From Puccinia triticina (lineage: Eukaryota; Basidiomycota; Pucciniomycetes; Pucciniales; Pucciniaceae), in NCBI RefSeq assembly GCF_026914185.1, contig NC_070559.1:5554001-5618000 (forward strand): DNA of 64,000 nt, read 5' to 3'. Shown here in pieces: positions 10,411 to 21,483 of the stretch (its first letter is position 1; each line of letters begins with the position of its first letter). The notes under the pieces were generated by a model that had not been told where the DNA came from, did not search any database, and worked only from the letters and a program-made list of their open reading frames with translations. The position numbers and the translations under genes are program-made.

Positions 10411-12044
10411 TATATAACCAATGAATGAGTTGACTGTTTACCACCGACAACACCTTAGATCACACCTAGCACATACCTGATATATAACCAATGAATGAGT
10501 TGACTGTTTACCACCGACAACACCTTAGATCACACCTAGCACACACCTGCACGTTGAACGAGCAGAGCGAGGATTTTAGATTTATTGTGAAGGACACGCG
10601 AAGAGGGATTTAGATCAGTCTCTTTTCTTCACTTGAGTGTTTTAATTGAGCGTGTATTACTTGGATTGATATGAGAACAAAAAGAATATACGAGAAACAT
10701 GATAGGAGAGTGGACTATCTAGCGAACCTGATATATAACCAATGAATGAGTTGACTGTTTACCACCAACAACACCTTAGATCACACCTAGCACACACCTA
10801 TGATGAAATGAATAAAAATAAGTAGAAGAACATTTTAAGTATGTAGATGATGAGATATGATAGATAGGAACAAAGAGTGCATACCTGCACGTTGAACGAG
10901 CAGAGCGAGGATTTTAGATTTATTGTGAAGGACACGCTGTGGAACTACTCTTTGGGGGAATAGAGTTTAGAGAGGGATGAGTGCGTGAAAAGCTGCCTCT
11001 CAGGTTGGGAGAGTAATATGGGACAAGAATAAGAGTATGGACTCTTAAAGAAAAGTGTGGCTGATGAAGTATTGAGAATAGTGCTTTCTAGACGAAATCA
11101 AGGGGGAAAATATACTGTAAAATATGTGGTAAAATAGGCTATGTAATTCTTATTCTGTGACCAGGGATGCAAAGTGACAATCTGATGGGGGACAAACAGA
11201 ATGGGCCAAAAGGCTCTACATTTATAGTGAGGGGACAACAGGTGGTTCTGAGACGAAGAGAAAGATGGGAACAGGGTACAAAAAGCCTCCAACAAGGTGA
11301 CAAGGCAACAAAACAACAAGGCATCTACTACATGGCTTGGGATGACATAAGAGGAAAACAATAACCATGGCGCATCAGCCGCCATGCATCTGAGAAAGAG
11401 TTACGCCTTGCTGGAATATAGAGGAGTTAATTCTAGTGAACACTCAGGGTCCTTCCTAATAGTCTGGCTCTGTTTGATGGTGGACTTTCTCCCACTTTGA
11501 ACCTGATTGTGTACATATTTTATTACCCATTGTGGAGGGCCATCCATGAAAGTGAATACTGAGAAGTTGAGGCGCCTTGTAGAGATGATTCTAGGCTATT
11601 ATGAAGTGTCTGTGGGCGTGGATTACAGGTACCAGAGTGATTTCTAGAGGGCGTTTGGCGGTGATTCCTTCCTGGTGAGTGTCTGAGTGATGTAATAAGG
11701 TTTTGATTAGGCTCACCACAACGCAAAGAGGGATTTAGATCTGAGTGAGAACATGAATATTGATAAAGAAGATAAGAAAGAGAACGAAAATCAGTCTTGA
11801 GTCGGGTTGTTTTTGATTGGGTTGAACTTTGGCTTACCAGTCTCTTTTCTTCACTTGAGTGTTTTAATTGAGCGTGTGAAGAAAAAAGACTGGTAAGTTG
11901 TCAAGACTTGCGGTTGTTTTGTAGGTGCGGCGAATGATTAGGGTTAGGTTTTAAGACTTGATGCAAGTGAGAATTGCATATGCCTCATTCTTCCGGCTGC
12001 GTGTTTCGAATACGCAGTCGCAGGCGGTTTAGCATACTCTAACA
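10377..12044 (-). repeat. 3' LTR of copia 1 (contains a 783-bp insertion)
   Basis: TGTAATAATTGG..CATACTCTAACA on the plus strand. Without the insertion at 10938-11720 and one ACGC copy it is 881 bp, equal to the right LTR. It holds three copies of a ~70-bp direct repeat beginning CTGATATATAACCAATGAAT (about 10407, 10478 and 10728). Confidence 0.92.
10938..11720. mobile_element. Solo-LTR-like insertion nested in the copia LTR
   Basis: This 783-bp segment is absent from the matching site in the right LTR (about 16987). It begins TGTGG and ends CCACA and is flanked by ACGC on both sides (10934-10937 and 11721-11724). These features suit a solo LTR of another family. Small frames inside show no known protein. 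Confidence 0.75.
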
Positions 12045-12056
12045 GGCCCCCTCAAT
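12045..12056 (-). other. Polypurine tract of copia 1
   Basis: On the minus strand, TTGAGGGGGCC lies directly before the 3' LTR start TGTTAGAG; this is the expected plus-strand primer site. It overlaps the end of the polyprotein frame. Confidence 0.7.
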
Positions 12057-15000
12057 TCAAAACAGGATCAGAAAGTCCAATCATTTCCCTGAATTTGACG
12101 AAAGGCTTCTTTCCTAAGTTCTTGGTGAAGATATCAGCAATCATGTTTGATGTGTACGTGTGTCGCATCTTGAAGGTCCCCTGGTGAACATGTTCGCGTA
12201 TCCAATGGTGCTCAATAGCAACGTGCTTCACGCGGCCATGGTGTACCGGGTCTTCGGCCAGATGGATGGCACTTAAGTTATCACAGACAAGCTCAAGAGG
12301 CACTGGGATTTCCATGTTAAGCTCCTTCATCAATTTCAATAGCCAAAGAGCTTCTTGACCCGCCTCCGTGATTGCGCGGTATTCGGCTTCCGTCGAGGAT
12401 AAGGCAACGGTTTGTTGAAGACGGCTTCTCCAGCTAATAGCACCACCCATGTATTTAAATATGTATCCCGTGGTAGATCAAAGGGTTGATTTGTCACCAG
12501 CCCAGTCCGCGTCACTTGCGCACTCCGGAAAATTCCATCCTGGATGAACATTGATGTCTTGCTTGGGATTGTGTTTGTATCGGATGCAGAAATTGATTGT
12601 TGCTTTGAGATAACGGATGATGTGAAGGAAAGCGTCCCAATGTTTTTGGTTGGGTTTTTCCAGAAATCGGGATAGCACACCGACTGCAAAGCTGATGTCG
12701 GGCCGAGTACAGATGGCAATATACATCAGAGATCCAACAGCGCTGCGGTACCTTGTGTTAATCTTGGAAATTTTTTGATGTTCTTCATCTGTTGCCTTGA
12801 TTAACTTGGTGTTGTATCCAAATGGCGTTGACGCGGGCTTGCAGTGAGTCATGTTGAATTTATCGATGACGTTTTGAATCATTCCTTGTTGATGTAGCAC
12901 ATAGTCGCCAGTTGGTTTTCTTTCGATTTCTAGTCCAATGACGAACTCGGCTATGCCTAGATCTTCCATGGCCCATTTAGCCTTTATCTGATTCTTCACG
13001 TTTTCAATTTCGTCGCCTGTTATGATCATATCGTCCACATTTAGATATAGGATGCTGCGCTTGCCGTTTGAATTGCGGAAAAAGACACAAGAGTCTGCGT
13101 TTGTTTTTACAAACCCAATACTGACAAGATGTTTTTCCACTTCTATGTGCCAGAGTCGTGCCGATTGTTTCAAACCATAGATGGATTTGTGTAGTTTCCA
13201 GACTTTCCCTTTTCCACCCACTTCGAAACCTTCGGGCTGTTCAAGATAGATTTCTTCTTCGAGCGGACTGTTCAGAAAGGCGGCCACCGCATCCATTTGT
13301 TCAATTACCCATCCCTCCTGCGCAGCAAGCGCGATGATCATTCGTAACAAAGCTGGCCAGCCGGTCGGGGAGAAGATTTTGTAGAAATCAACGCCTTCTT
13401 CTTGTGTGAAACCCTTTGCGACGTAGCGAGCCTTATATTTCGAAATATCACCGTTAGGCAACAATTTAACCTTGAAGACCCATTGTCCGCGAATTACTTT
13501 ACAACCTTGCGGTCGATCGACGCGAGTAAATACGAGGAGTTTTTCAAAACCATCAATTTCCTTTTGACACGCTTGCGTCCATTTGTCTTTGAAGCTTGAT
13601 TTACAAATGTCTTTGAATGTTTTGGGCTCATATTTTGGGTCGAGGATTGTAGCGTCGACACATGTCTCTTTAATAGCAAGGTAAGCTCTCTTAGGCATCT
13701 GGCTGATGCGAGTGGATCTGCGGACGTAGTCCGGATTGTCGGGATGGTTCAGGGGCGGTTTGGGTGGGATCACTATTAGGCGGGCATTCTCTACTGCCGG
13801 CTGAGAAGTATCATTCGGTGAGTCTTGGTCGCTTTCTTCAGATTGATCGTCTGTTGCGGGAGTCATGGGATTGCTAGGTTTCTGAGCACTTTCATCATCT
13901 TCAGTGTCTTTGATTAGGAACTCCTCAAATGGTTCGCCCCCCCTTTCAGGGAAAGAGTTCTCATCAAAATGAACATCGTGAGTATTGATAATCTTGTGAC
14001 TATTGTAATTGAATATGAGGTAGTTTCTGTTGAATTCGTCGAAACCAACAAGGACTCCCTTCCGCGAGGTCTCACTGAATTTGTGATCGCGCTCCTCTTT
14101 GCGAGTGACGACATACGCTAAGCATCCGAAAGTCCGGATGTAGTCCAGATTTGGTTTGTGATGATACCATAACTCATATGGTGATTCCATTAGGCCGTTC
14201 CTAGCACAGTTGAAAACCCTGTTTTGAACAAAGACAGCGGCGTCGCACGCGAGACTCCAGAAACGAGATGGTATACCGCTTTTTGAAAGGAAAGATCTTG
14301 CCTTGGTTGATATTGTTCTCATGTATCGTTCAACTAGACCATTTTGTTGCGGTGTATATGGTGCGGTTGTGTTTTTGATTATGCCAACAGAATCGCAAAA
14401 AGGAATAAGGATTGAGTTTATGAATTCTCCTCCACCATCGGTGGTTATCATTTTCACTTTTCGATCACATTGTCTCTCGGCGCGCGTGATGAAATGATTT
14501 ATGGAATTGAAAATTTCCTCCTTAGTTTTTGATTTCAAAAAGTAAATAAAGACCATTCTAGAGAACTCCTTGATTATCAACATGAAATAAGAGTAATTGA
14601 AAATGCAAGGTATCCTGATTATTCCGCTGAGATCTATGTGAATATTGTCTAGGGGATAACGTGCTAAGGGTTTCTCCCCTTTAAGAGGAATACGAGTAGA
14701 TTTAGTGAGTTTACAAGTATCGCAAATGGGGTCCAGTTTTCCTTTAGTCTCAACTGTCCTCTTAATGTATTCGCTGTTGATATGTCCTAGTCGGTTGTGA
14801 ACTGTGTTAATATCAGTTGAGTTAGCTTCATTCTTTTCCTTATAGGTATTGACTGAGAAATTGCTAACCGGCTCGACTTTCACAACCATGAGATTGCTAA
14901 TGTAACGTCCTTGGAGAAATGCTTCGTCGTCAAACATGACTGTGAACTTGAGTGGATCGTTCGGGTCTTGAACTTCAACAGCTCCTTGTCTCTTGAGAGC

Positions 15001-16383
15001 TCCAGCCGCAATGAGATTGTTTTGGAGACTAGGAATATACAATGAGTCTTGAAGGGTGAACTTCTCGACTGATACTCCTTGTATTTGGACTTCTCCGATA
15101 GCTTCAACTTTGAGTTCTTCCGAGCCAGCTGTCATGATCAGGTCTAGTTTCTTAGAGTTGTTTTTGACGCTTGAGAAAAACCTGAAATCATTGAACATGT
15201 GGCTCAATGCGCCCGTGTCCCATATAGCCTCAAACTTAGAGTGAACTAGATTTGCTTCGTTTCCGTAGGCCATGAAAACATAGTCTCGCTTCTTCTTAGG
15301 TACTGATTGAGTGAAGAAGGCTTCACCTGCTGTATTCTGCAGTGGTGGTGGCGTATGTTGAGTGCTTGGAGGTTTTTCGGTATTATGAGCGCTGGGGGGT
15401 GTGAGACCCCGCTTCTCGAACCATTCCTTTTGAGCTTTGGCATTCTCGGGTCGCTTAAAGCATTTGTTGGCGGCGTGTGGTCCAACGCATTGAGTTGGGG
15501 TACATTTAGGGCGATTTGGGTTTTGTTGGGCTCTCGATGTGTTGCTGGCGATCTTCATGTTGTTTAAGCCGCTAGTGATTTTGTTTGTATTGGAAAAAGA
15601 GAATTCAATATTGGTGTCTTCATATCTTTTTAACGCATCAATGACTGATCGGGTGGTTATAGGCTTGACGGTGTTGAGTATGGTTCGAACTTCTTGCATG
15701 TGTGAGTCGTTTAGGGAATGTAGAAGGGTTCTTCCCAGATGGGACTTGTCAATGTGTCCTCCGCGGTTGGCGAATTCGCTTTTTAGTTTGCAGAAGGCGT
15801 TGATATGGGTGGTGATTGAGGTTTTGTAGTCTTGGCTGAATTTATTGATCTTTGATTGAATGAGGAACAAGTTGGCTTCGTTGTCTGATTGGTGGAAAGT
15901 TTTAATAGCTTGCCATAGGTGCGCGGGTCCTTTCGGACATTCAGGGATTTGTTGTCCAGATACGTCGGGGTCATTGATATCATCTTCTTCTTCGACGTCG
16001 ACTAGCGGGATTATGATGTCTTTGTAAGCAGCTCTGAATCGGGTTGAGTTATCAGCGTCCATTCTCGAGTACATGAATTTGAGGATGCACCGGCGGTTGA
16101 TGTTGTTCACTTCGTATGTGACTCCTTCGTCTTCATAAAATTTGTCCGTTATGTACTGATGGAGAAACAGGATTTCAAGTGATCCTAGGACTTGACCGGA
16201 CCAGATCATGTAGTTGTCATTGGTAAGATTTTCGATCCCTTTTATTTTGTTCAAAGTAGCTGACATTCCAAAAGCGTGTGCTTGATCGTTACTGAGGATC
16301 ATTCCGCCGCGACTCGACGCATTTTTGATGGCTTGCTTCTGGTTTTCAATGTTGGGGTCAACAGGATTGCTGGCTGGCGGCAT
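12052..16383 (-). CDS. Copia 1 Gag-Pol polyprotein with one nonsense codon
   Basis: Frame of 1443 residues on the minus strand, starting at ATG 16383 (MPPASNPVD). Gag region first, with a Cys/His cluster near residue 300. Then protease (WDTGALSHM), integrase (IHIDLSG, TTDGGGEF, PQQNGLVERY), reverse transcriptase (GQWVFKVK, KARYVAKGF, YLNVDDMIITG) and RNase H (SDADWAGDK, ALSSTEAEYRAI, ADIFTKNLGKKPF). The PR-IN-RT-RH order defines Ty1/copia. A single in-frame TGA at 12480-12478, in the RNase H entry motif, interrupts an otherwise continuous frame. An open frame upstream of 16383 runs into the LTR and is not needed. Confidence 0.92.
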
Positions 16384-16414
16384 TGTTGAGGATATTCGTC
16401 GATTGAACTGAACT

Positions 16415-16426
16415 CTCTCGCTACCA
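16415..16426 (-). other. Primer binding site of copia 1
   Basis: Minus-strand TGGTAGCGAGAG directly inside the 5' LTR. TGGTAGCG matches the 3' end of fungal initiator tRNA-Met, the usual primer for this class. Confidence 0.65.
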
Positions 16427-17307
16427 TGTAATAATTGGAATAATCCCGACAGCACACTGATATATAACCAATGAATGAGTTGACTGTTTACCACCGACAA
16501 CACCTTAGATCACACCTAGCACATACCTGATATATAACCAATGAATGAGTTGACTGTTTACCACCGACAACACCTTAGATCACACCTAGCACACACCTGC
16601 ACGTTGAACGAGCAGAGCGAGGATTTTAGATTTATTGTGAAGGACACGCGAAGAGGGATTTAGATCAGTCTCTTTTCTTCACTTGAGTGTTTTAATTGAG
16701 CGTGTATTACTTGGATTGATATGAGAACAAAAAGAATATACGAGAAACATGATAGGAGAGTGGACTATCTAGCGAACCTGATATATAACCAATGAATGAG
16801 TTGACTGTTTACCACCAACAACACCTTAGATCACACCTAGCACACACCTATGATGAAATGAATAAAAATAAGTAGAAGAACATTTTAAGTATGTAGATGA
16901 TGAGATATGATAGATAGGAACAAAGAGTGCATACCTGCACGTTGAACGAGCAGGGCGAGGATTTTAGATTTATTGTGAAGGACACGCGAAGAGGGATTTA
17001 GATCTGAGTGAGAACATGAATATTGATAAAGAAGATAAGAAAGAGAACGAAAATCAGTCTTGAGTCGGGTTGTTTTTGATTGGGTTGAACTTTGGCTTAC
17101 CAGTCTCTTTTCTTCACTTGAGTGTTTTAATTGAGCGTGTGAAGAAAACAGACTGGTAAGTTGTCAAGACTTGCGGTTGTTTTGTAGGTGCGGCGAATGA
17201 TTAGGGTTAGGTTTTAAGACTTGATGCGAGTGAGAATTGCATATGCCTCATTCTTCCGGCTGCGTGTTTCGAATACGCAGTCGCGGGCGGTTTAGCATAC
17301 TCTAACA
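16427..17307 (-). repeat. 5' LTR of copia 1
   Basis: 881 bp, TGTAATAATTGG..TCTAACA on the plus strand, with three ~70-bp internal direct repeats. It lacks the insertion found in its partner. Confidence 0.93.
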
Positions 17308-17322
17308 CATCTTCCTTGTCAG

Positions 17323-17369
17323 CTCTTCTGACTTTTGCCTATCTTCTATCCTCTTTTTGTCAAAAATAG
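17323..17369 (+). other. Candidate displaced last exon of the SOD-like gene
   Basis: If a donor at 10343 (G|GTGAGC) is joined to the acceptor CTTGTCAG ending at 17322, the frame continues for 15 codons, mostly hydrophobic (LLTFAYLLSSFC), and stops at TAG 17367. A hydrophobic tail would suit a GPI-type C-terminus. The pre-insertion intron would be only ~44 bp. The alternative is that the exon simply read on to a TGA a few codons after the insertion point. Confidence 0.4.
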
Positions 17370-18299
17370 CCACCATTGTGCCTCATGCCCCGTTAGACTG
17401 ATCAATCAATCACCTTGTTGTTCCACTGGCCTGTCACATCTGTGTACGACTAGGTATTCACAATCCTGTCTCTCTGCCTCATAATTACTTACCCTTGTTG
17501 AATTTCTCCTACCTAAATCAGACACAATCACAGCAAACTTTCAATCCATTTATCACATATGTAGATATAAAATTTTCCTTTGACTTTCATAGTTACCAAG
17601 TAACATAATGGGTTGTTTTTGTTTAAAAGCTACAGGATCTGTCACAAAACATTGAAAAACAATTGCATATGGTTAAGCTGTTGTGACATGTAGTTAGTAC
17701 TCGACAGCAACAACTGTCACAGACATCTTGTAGATAGTTTTGTTCTGATTTTATTACATTGTAATAAAATCATCAATCCTGCGAGCTACCACGTCAACAT
17801 AAACAACATGAAGAAAATCATCCTCAAGCAAATGGGCAACTGGATGGATCAGATGAAAAGCCTGATCAAAACTGAGAAAGTGGAAAGGAGTAAATATATT
17901 CCCTGTTAGATACCAGACTATGGCAAAGATATTTTCAAGAGAAGACAAAAAATTAATAAGAAAATGTTATGTATCTATGAGCAGGGTTGATGGCTGCTCT
18001 TCTGTTGGGATGAGAATGAGATTTGAATAAATAGATGAGATTAACAGAAAGGAGGAAAGTTGAACCTGTTGGTGACCAATAGTGTTGCTTTCTATATATC
18101 AAAGACCTTCAGACCTCTTCATGTGTCTAGTATTGAGATATCTTACTTTGAGAGCTATTTTACAGATGATTCTCCTTTGTTCCTTGCCTAAACCAAATTT
18201 GTGTAATTCCATACTGCTATTCTGCTTTCTGTTAGTTTAGTCCAGCAGATGCCGGTCTTTTAGATTGGGAAAGCCCTAAAATCCCACTCTACCCAATTG
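17370..18299. other. Intergenic AT-rich DNA, nothing recognised
   Basis: No open frame of substance. The short minus-strand frame at 17754-17948 has no recognisable features. Confidence 0.4.
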
Positions 18300-18303
18300 C
18301 CAG

Positions 18304-18665
18304 GTGTTGGAGCCTCTGTACGCCATGCATCAGATGGCTTAGCTCAGCAGTAGAGCACATCTGTACCATGACTGTGACATGGGTTCAAATTGCATGGTTG
18401 TGGTTGTCCTTGTCTTTTCAGTTTATGAGCCCAGCGCTAGCTCCCAGCACGAGCTTTAGTCCCCTTGCTAACCTGGGGGGAGCAGCTGCATAGTCATGGA
18501 TTGATAGGGGGGCTCCCCTAACCGGGGGTCTCTGATGCTTGGTGTAGGCGGGGGTGTTGGAGCCTCCGTACGCCATGCATCAGATGGCTTAGCTCAGCGG
18601 TAGAGCAGGTCTGTACCATGACTGTGATGTGGGTTTGAATCCCATGGTTGTCCTTGTCTTTTCTG
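18304..18665 (+). repeat. Direct repeat containing tRNA-like (SINE-type) sequences
   Basis: TGTTGGAGCCTC(T/C)GTACGCCATG occurs at about 18305 and 18554, each followed by a tRNA-like stretch. There is an A-box-like TGGCTTAGCTCAGC(A/G)G and a B-box-like GGGTT(C/T)(A/G)AAT. Both end in TTGTCTTTTC. The D arm (GCTC/GAGC) folds, but the anticodon arm does not pair properly, so a functional tRNA is unlikely. Best read as a duplicated tRNA-derived SINE or pseudogene. Confidence 0.5.
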
Positions 18666-18719
18666 AAAGAATGCAGAAGACTAGGAGTTCATTTCTAGTC
18701 AGAAAACATTAAGAGATAA

Positions 18720-18960
18720 AGGAAAAACAATTCTGAGTATGATATCTTGTTATGAGATTTACCTAGGAGCAGGCTATAGACCGCTCTATTCTGAGTAATA
18801 ATTTAATTTAATGAAAATAACTTTGATAAGGAGATTGCTCCTTGTCCTTCCGTTGATGAGATTGAGAGACGTTGAGTGTCTAGCTTGAGAATCGTCTAAG
18901 TAAAGCCGCGACATCGTCTGTTTTCACAAGTATGACATCAGTTCCGGTCTGGTTTCTTTT
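18720..18960 (+). repeat. Possible decayed copia LTR fragment
   Basis: TACCTAGGAGCAG and later TTTGATAAG and AGCTTGAG appear in the same order and spacing trend as in the LTR of copia A (48780-48990). The rest is strongly diverged; assignment is tentative. Confidence 0.3.
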
Positions 18961-21481
18961 TATCTCTGTTTCTCTTTGTGCTTACCGCTCTCAGTACCTT
19001 GATCAAGGGAGAGTTTGGCGTTCCTGATTTCTATTGGTTCGACTTTGTCTGCCCAAAGATAATCATCGGATGTTTTAGCTCTTTAGCTTTCTTTTCTTTG
19101 CCTGGACTTATTCTGTCACTCACCTTTGGTGTTTCCAGAGATTCTGTCTTTCAGCAATGGTTGAAGCACGTTTGTGTTCTTGCTGCCGTGGGAAGTTCCT
19201 GCTAACATCAAATCTGATGATTAGTGTTTCATCCCTTGGCGCGGGTTTCGGGCTGCGGAAATTGGTTTGCTTAGCTTACCTCTGTCCGCAGCCAATTTGG
19301 ATCCCGGTGCTCTTCTACTTTTGTTCAAAGAGTACCGTTCACTCAGGCTTGAAATCTCACATTTTCAGCCAGGAACAAGAGGATATGACAACTGGTGTAC
19401 TGCCTCTACCAACTAGGCTACCAAGTCCATGCCTGATGTGTTGATATTGAACACTGTGGATTAAAATATTTCAACACAACTGTACTCTGTTATGTCACAT
19501 TTTATCAGGTTTTTGGCTAAAAAATGCATAAAATAGTGATGATTGTTGATGTAGCACCACAAACAACCTGCTCTTCCTATGGCCAAGGCTGAGAATTTAA
19601 GGGCTGCATGGGGGGCCATTGTGGAACTTCAAAATGCCAATGGTGGGCTACTATGTAGTCTACACTAAACTGCACTAAAACCCCCCTTGTTGCCAGTTCA
19701 GAAAACCTTAGCTGGGTCAGCTTTGACCATAGCGGTAGTGGTGCTATGCTAACACTACACAGAATTATGACACTTTTATACAGAAATCCCCGCCCAAAAG
19801 CAGCACCAAGCCACCCAAGATATTTATTCCAATCCAAGTTTGAGGGGACAAGAACTGCAGATTTTCAAAAAGTCCACCCCCTCCCCCCTACCACAATGCA
19901 CCATGTAGGCTTTTCAACACGGGGGGATAGGGTGTCGTCCCTCCTGCCAGGGGCTGCTGGAGGCTCGCTTTGCAAGATCACCCCCTCCGCAGTATGTATG
20001 GTAAGTTTACAGTTCCGAATTCCAAGACCCCCGGGGGGAGGGGGGGGCTGAACTCGCGAACTCGCTAACTCGCGCGAAGCGCTTCTGCGCTCCGCAGCAG
20101 CGTGTGGTCGCCACGTCCCCGGACCCCACCGGCTTCCTGGGGCGCGTCGAGTAATTCCATGGGGCCCGGCCTGGGTTGTTGCTCAGTCGCTATTCTCCCC
20201 TGCAAATAAATAATGCCAAACGATTGCTATAAGCGTATGCTCAGCAAGCCGTTCAATGAACCTCCTTCAAGCTGTGTATGAGTAAAGTCTCCGTATTCGA
20301 TTGGCGGATGACCTGATGATGGAGGGCTTTAAGACGAGTAGGGTCAGCACTCAGTCTGAAGGAGACTTTTTCTATCTCTTTAGAATATGTACTACGATGT
20401 ATAGACGAAGAGGTACATAGTCATGAGTAATCCAGGGGTTCGGGTGCAAACTCATCGAAAAAGGTGTTGAGTTGGTGAGTCTGACTGAGTACAGCCTGAC
20501 TGAGTACTCAGTCTGAAGATTAATAAGGGCTATATGTTGCCGTAGACTTTTCTGCGAGTTCGAGGTGAAGGTAGACCATAGTGATCTGAGGAGACAGGAT
20601 TTCTCAGGGGGGTCGACTGCACCAGGCGTGTGATGAGCTATGACCAGCCTGATGAAGACGGGGCCAAATGATGCAAACAGTTCGGGAGGCAGCTGATTTC
20701 TTGGATGAGGACCGGTGGAGTCAGGAGCAGAGCACACTAACGACGGAGACTAGATTCTTGTTGGAGAGGAGGGAGCCATATTCATTACCGATTCAAAGAT
20801 TTTTCTTAAGCTGCTGCTGCTGCTGCTTCGCCTGTCTGGTGCATAAATACCCTCCGCCGCACCTGGGTCGAGCTGTTTCGAGCCGCGCCAATGTTCTCTC
20901 ACCGCTCATGAGCCTAGCTCCCCCCAGCCCTGACACACAGCCCAGCCACCCGAAGCACCGCTGAGCTGGTGCGTCTTTGGTCGCTGGCTCTGTCTAAAGA
21001 GGGGAACTTCGGATTGTCCTGCCACAGTTGCCTGTTCCTGCCTTCCACGTGAGTGTGAGTCTGTCCATTCTTCCCTGCCCGAACCCGAACGAGTCGCTCC
21101 CTCCCTTGGAGGGTGGTTGCCTGACAGCGTCCGGTACAAACATGTTGTGCTCACTGTTGATACTTCCGGACTGATCAGTCCGCTCGAGGGTGCTGGAAAC
21201 AAATTAAATAAAACTATACTCGATACATCCAGTACACCCACCCTGCCCCACACAGTCTGCCATCGGACATATCCTAGCACAACGAACCAACAAAGGCACC
21301 CATTGACTGAAGCCCGCAACCCTTCGAGCTCACAGACCGCCAGCCACGACCTCCGCTGCCACACCGCTGCCTGGATCCCTCAGCTGGGATATAACATAGA
21401 GGATCCTTGCATATTTGCTGCTATAGTATGGTATGTGTGTGTGTGTGTGTGTTCCTGTGTACATCTCATCTGGGGGGTGTG
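18961..21481. other. Non-coding or unresolved 5' region of the PHD gene
   Basis: No confident gene. Frames at 18978-19205 and 19157-19444 look random. 19930-20110 is locally GC-rich with G/C runs. 20810-21480 is C-rich and may hold 5' exons of the downstream Rco1-like gene, since that gene lacks an identified start. A (TG)n microsatellite lies at 21432-21451. Confidence 0.35.
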
Positions 21482-21483
21482 AT

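Larger units (their letters stand above)
10377..17307 (-). mobile_element. Ty1/copia LTR retrotransposon 1, nearly intact
   Basis: Two 881-bp LTRs (the left one enlarged by an insertion) flank a 4.4-kb interior encoding one long copia polyprotein on the minus strand. The TSD is CATCT (10372-10376 and 17308-17312). The LTRs differ at only a handful of positions that I can see, implying a young insertion. The PBS is TGGTAGCGAGAG next to the right LTR. The polypurine tract is GAGGGGGCC beside the left LTR. Confidence 0.93.

Noticed and set aside
16384..16503. Extended N-terminus of the copia 1 polyprotein
   Set aside because: The open frame upstream of ATG 16383 reads through the PBS into LTR sequence; Gag homology starts after 16383.
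18583..18655. Functional tRNA gene
   Set aside because: A and B boxes are present but the anticodon stem does not pair and two degenerate copies occur in a repeated unit.
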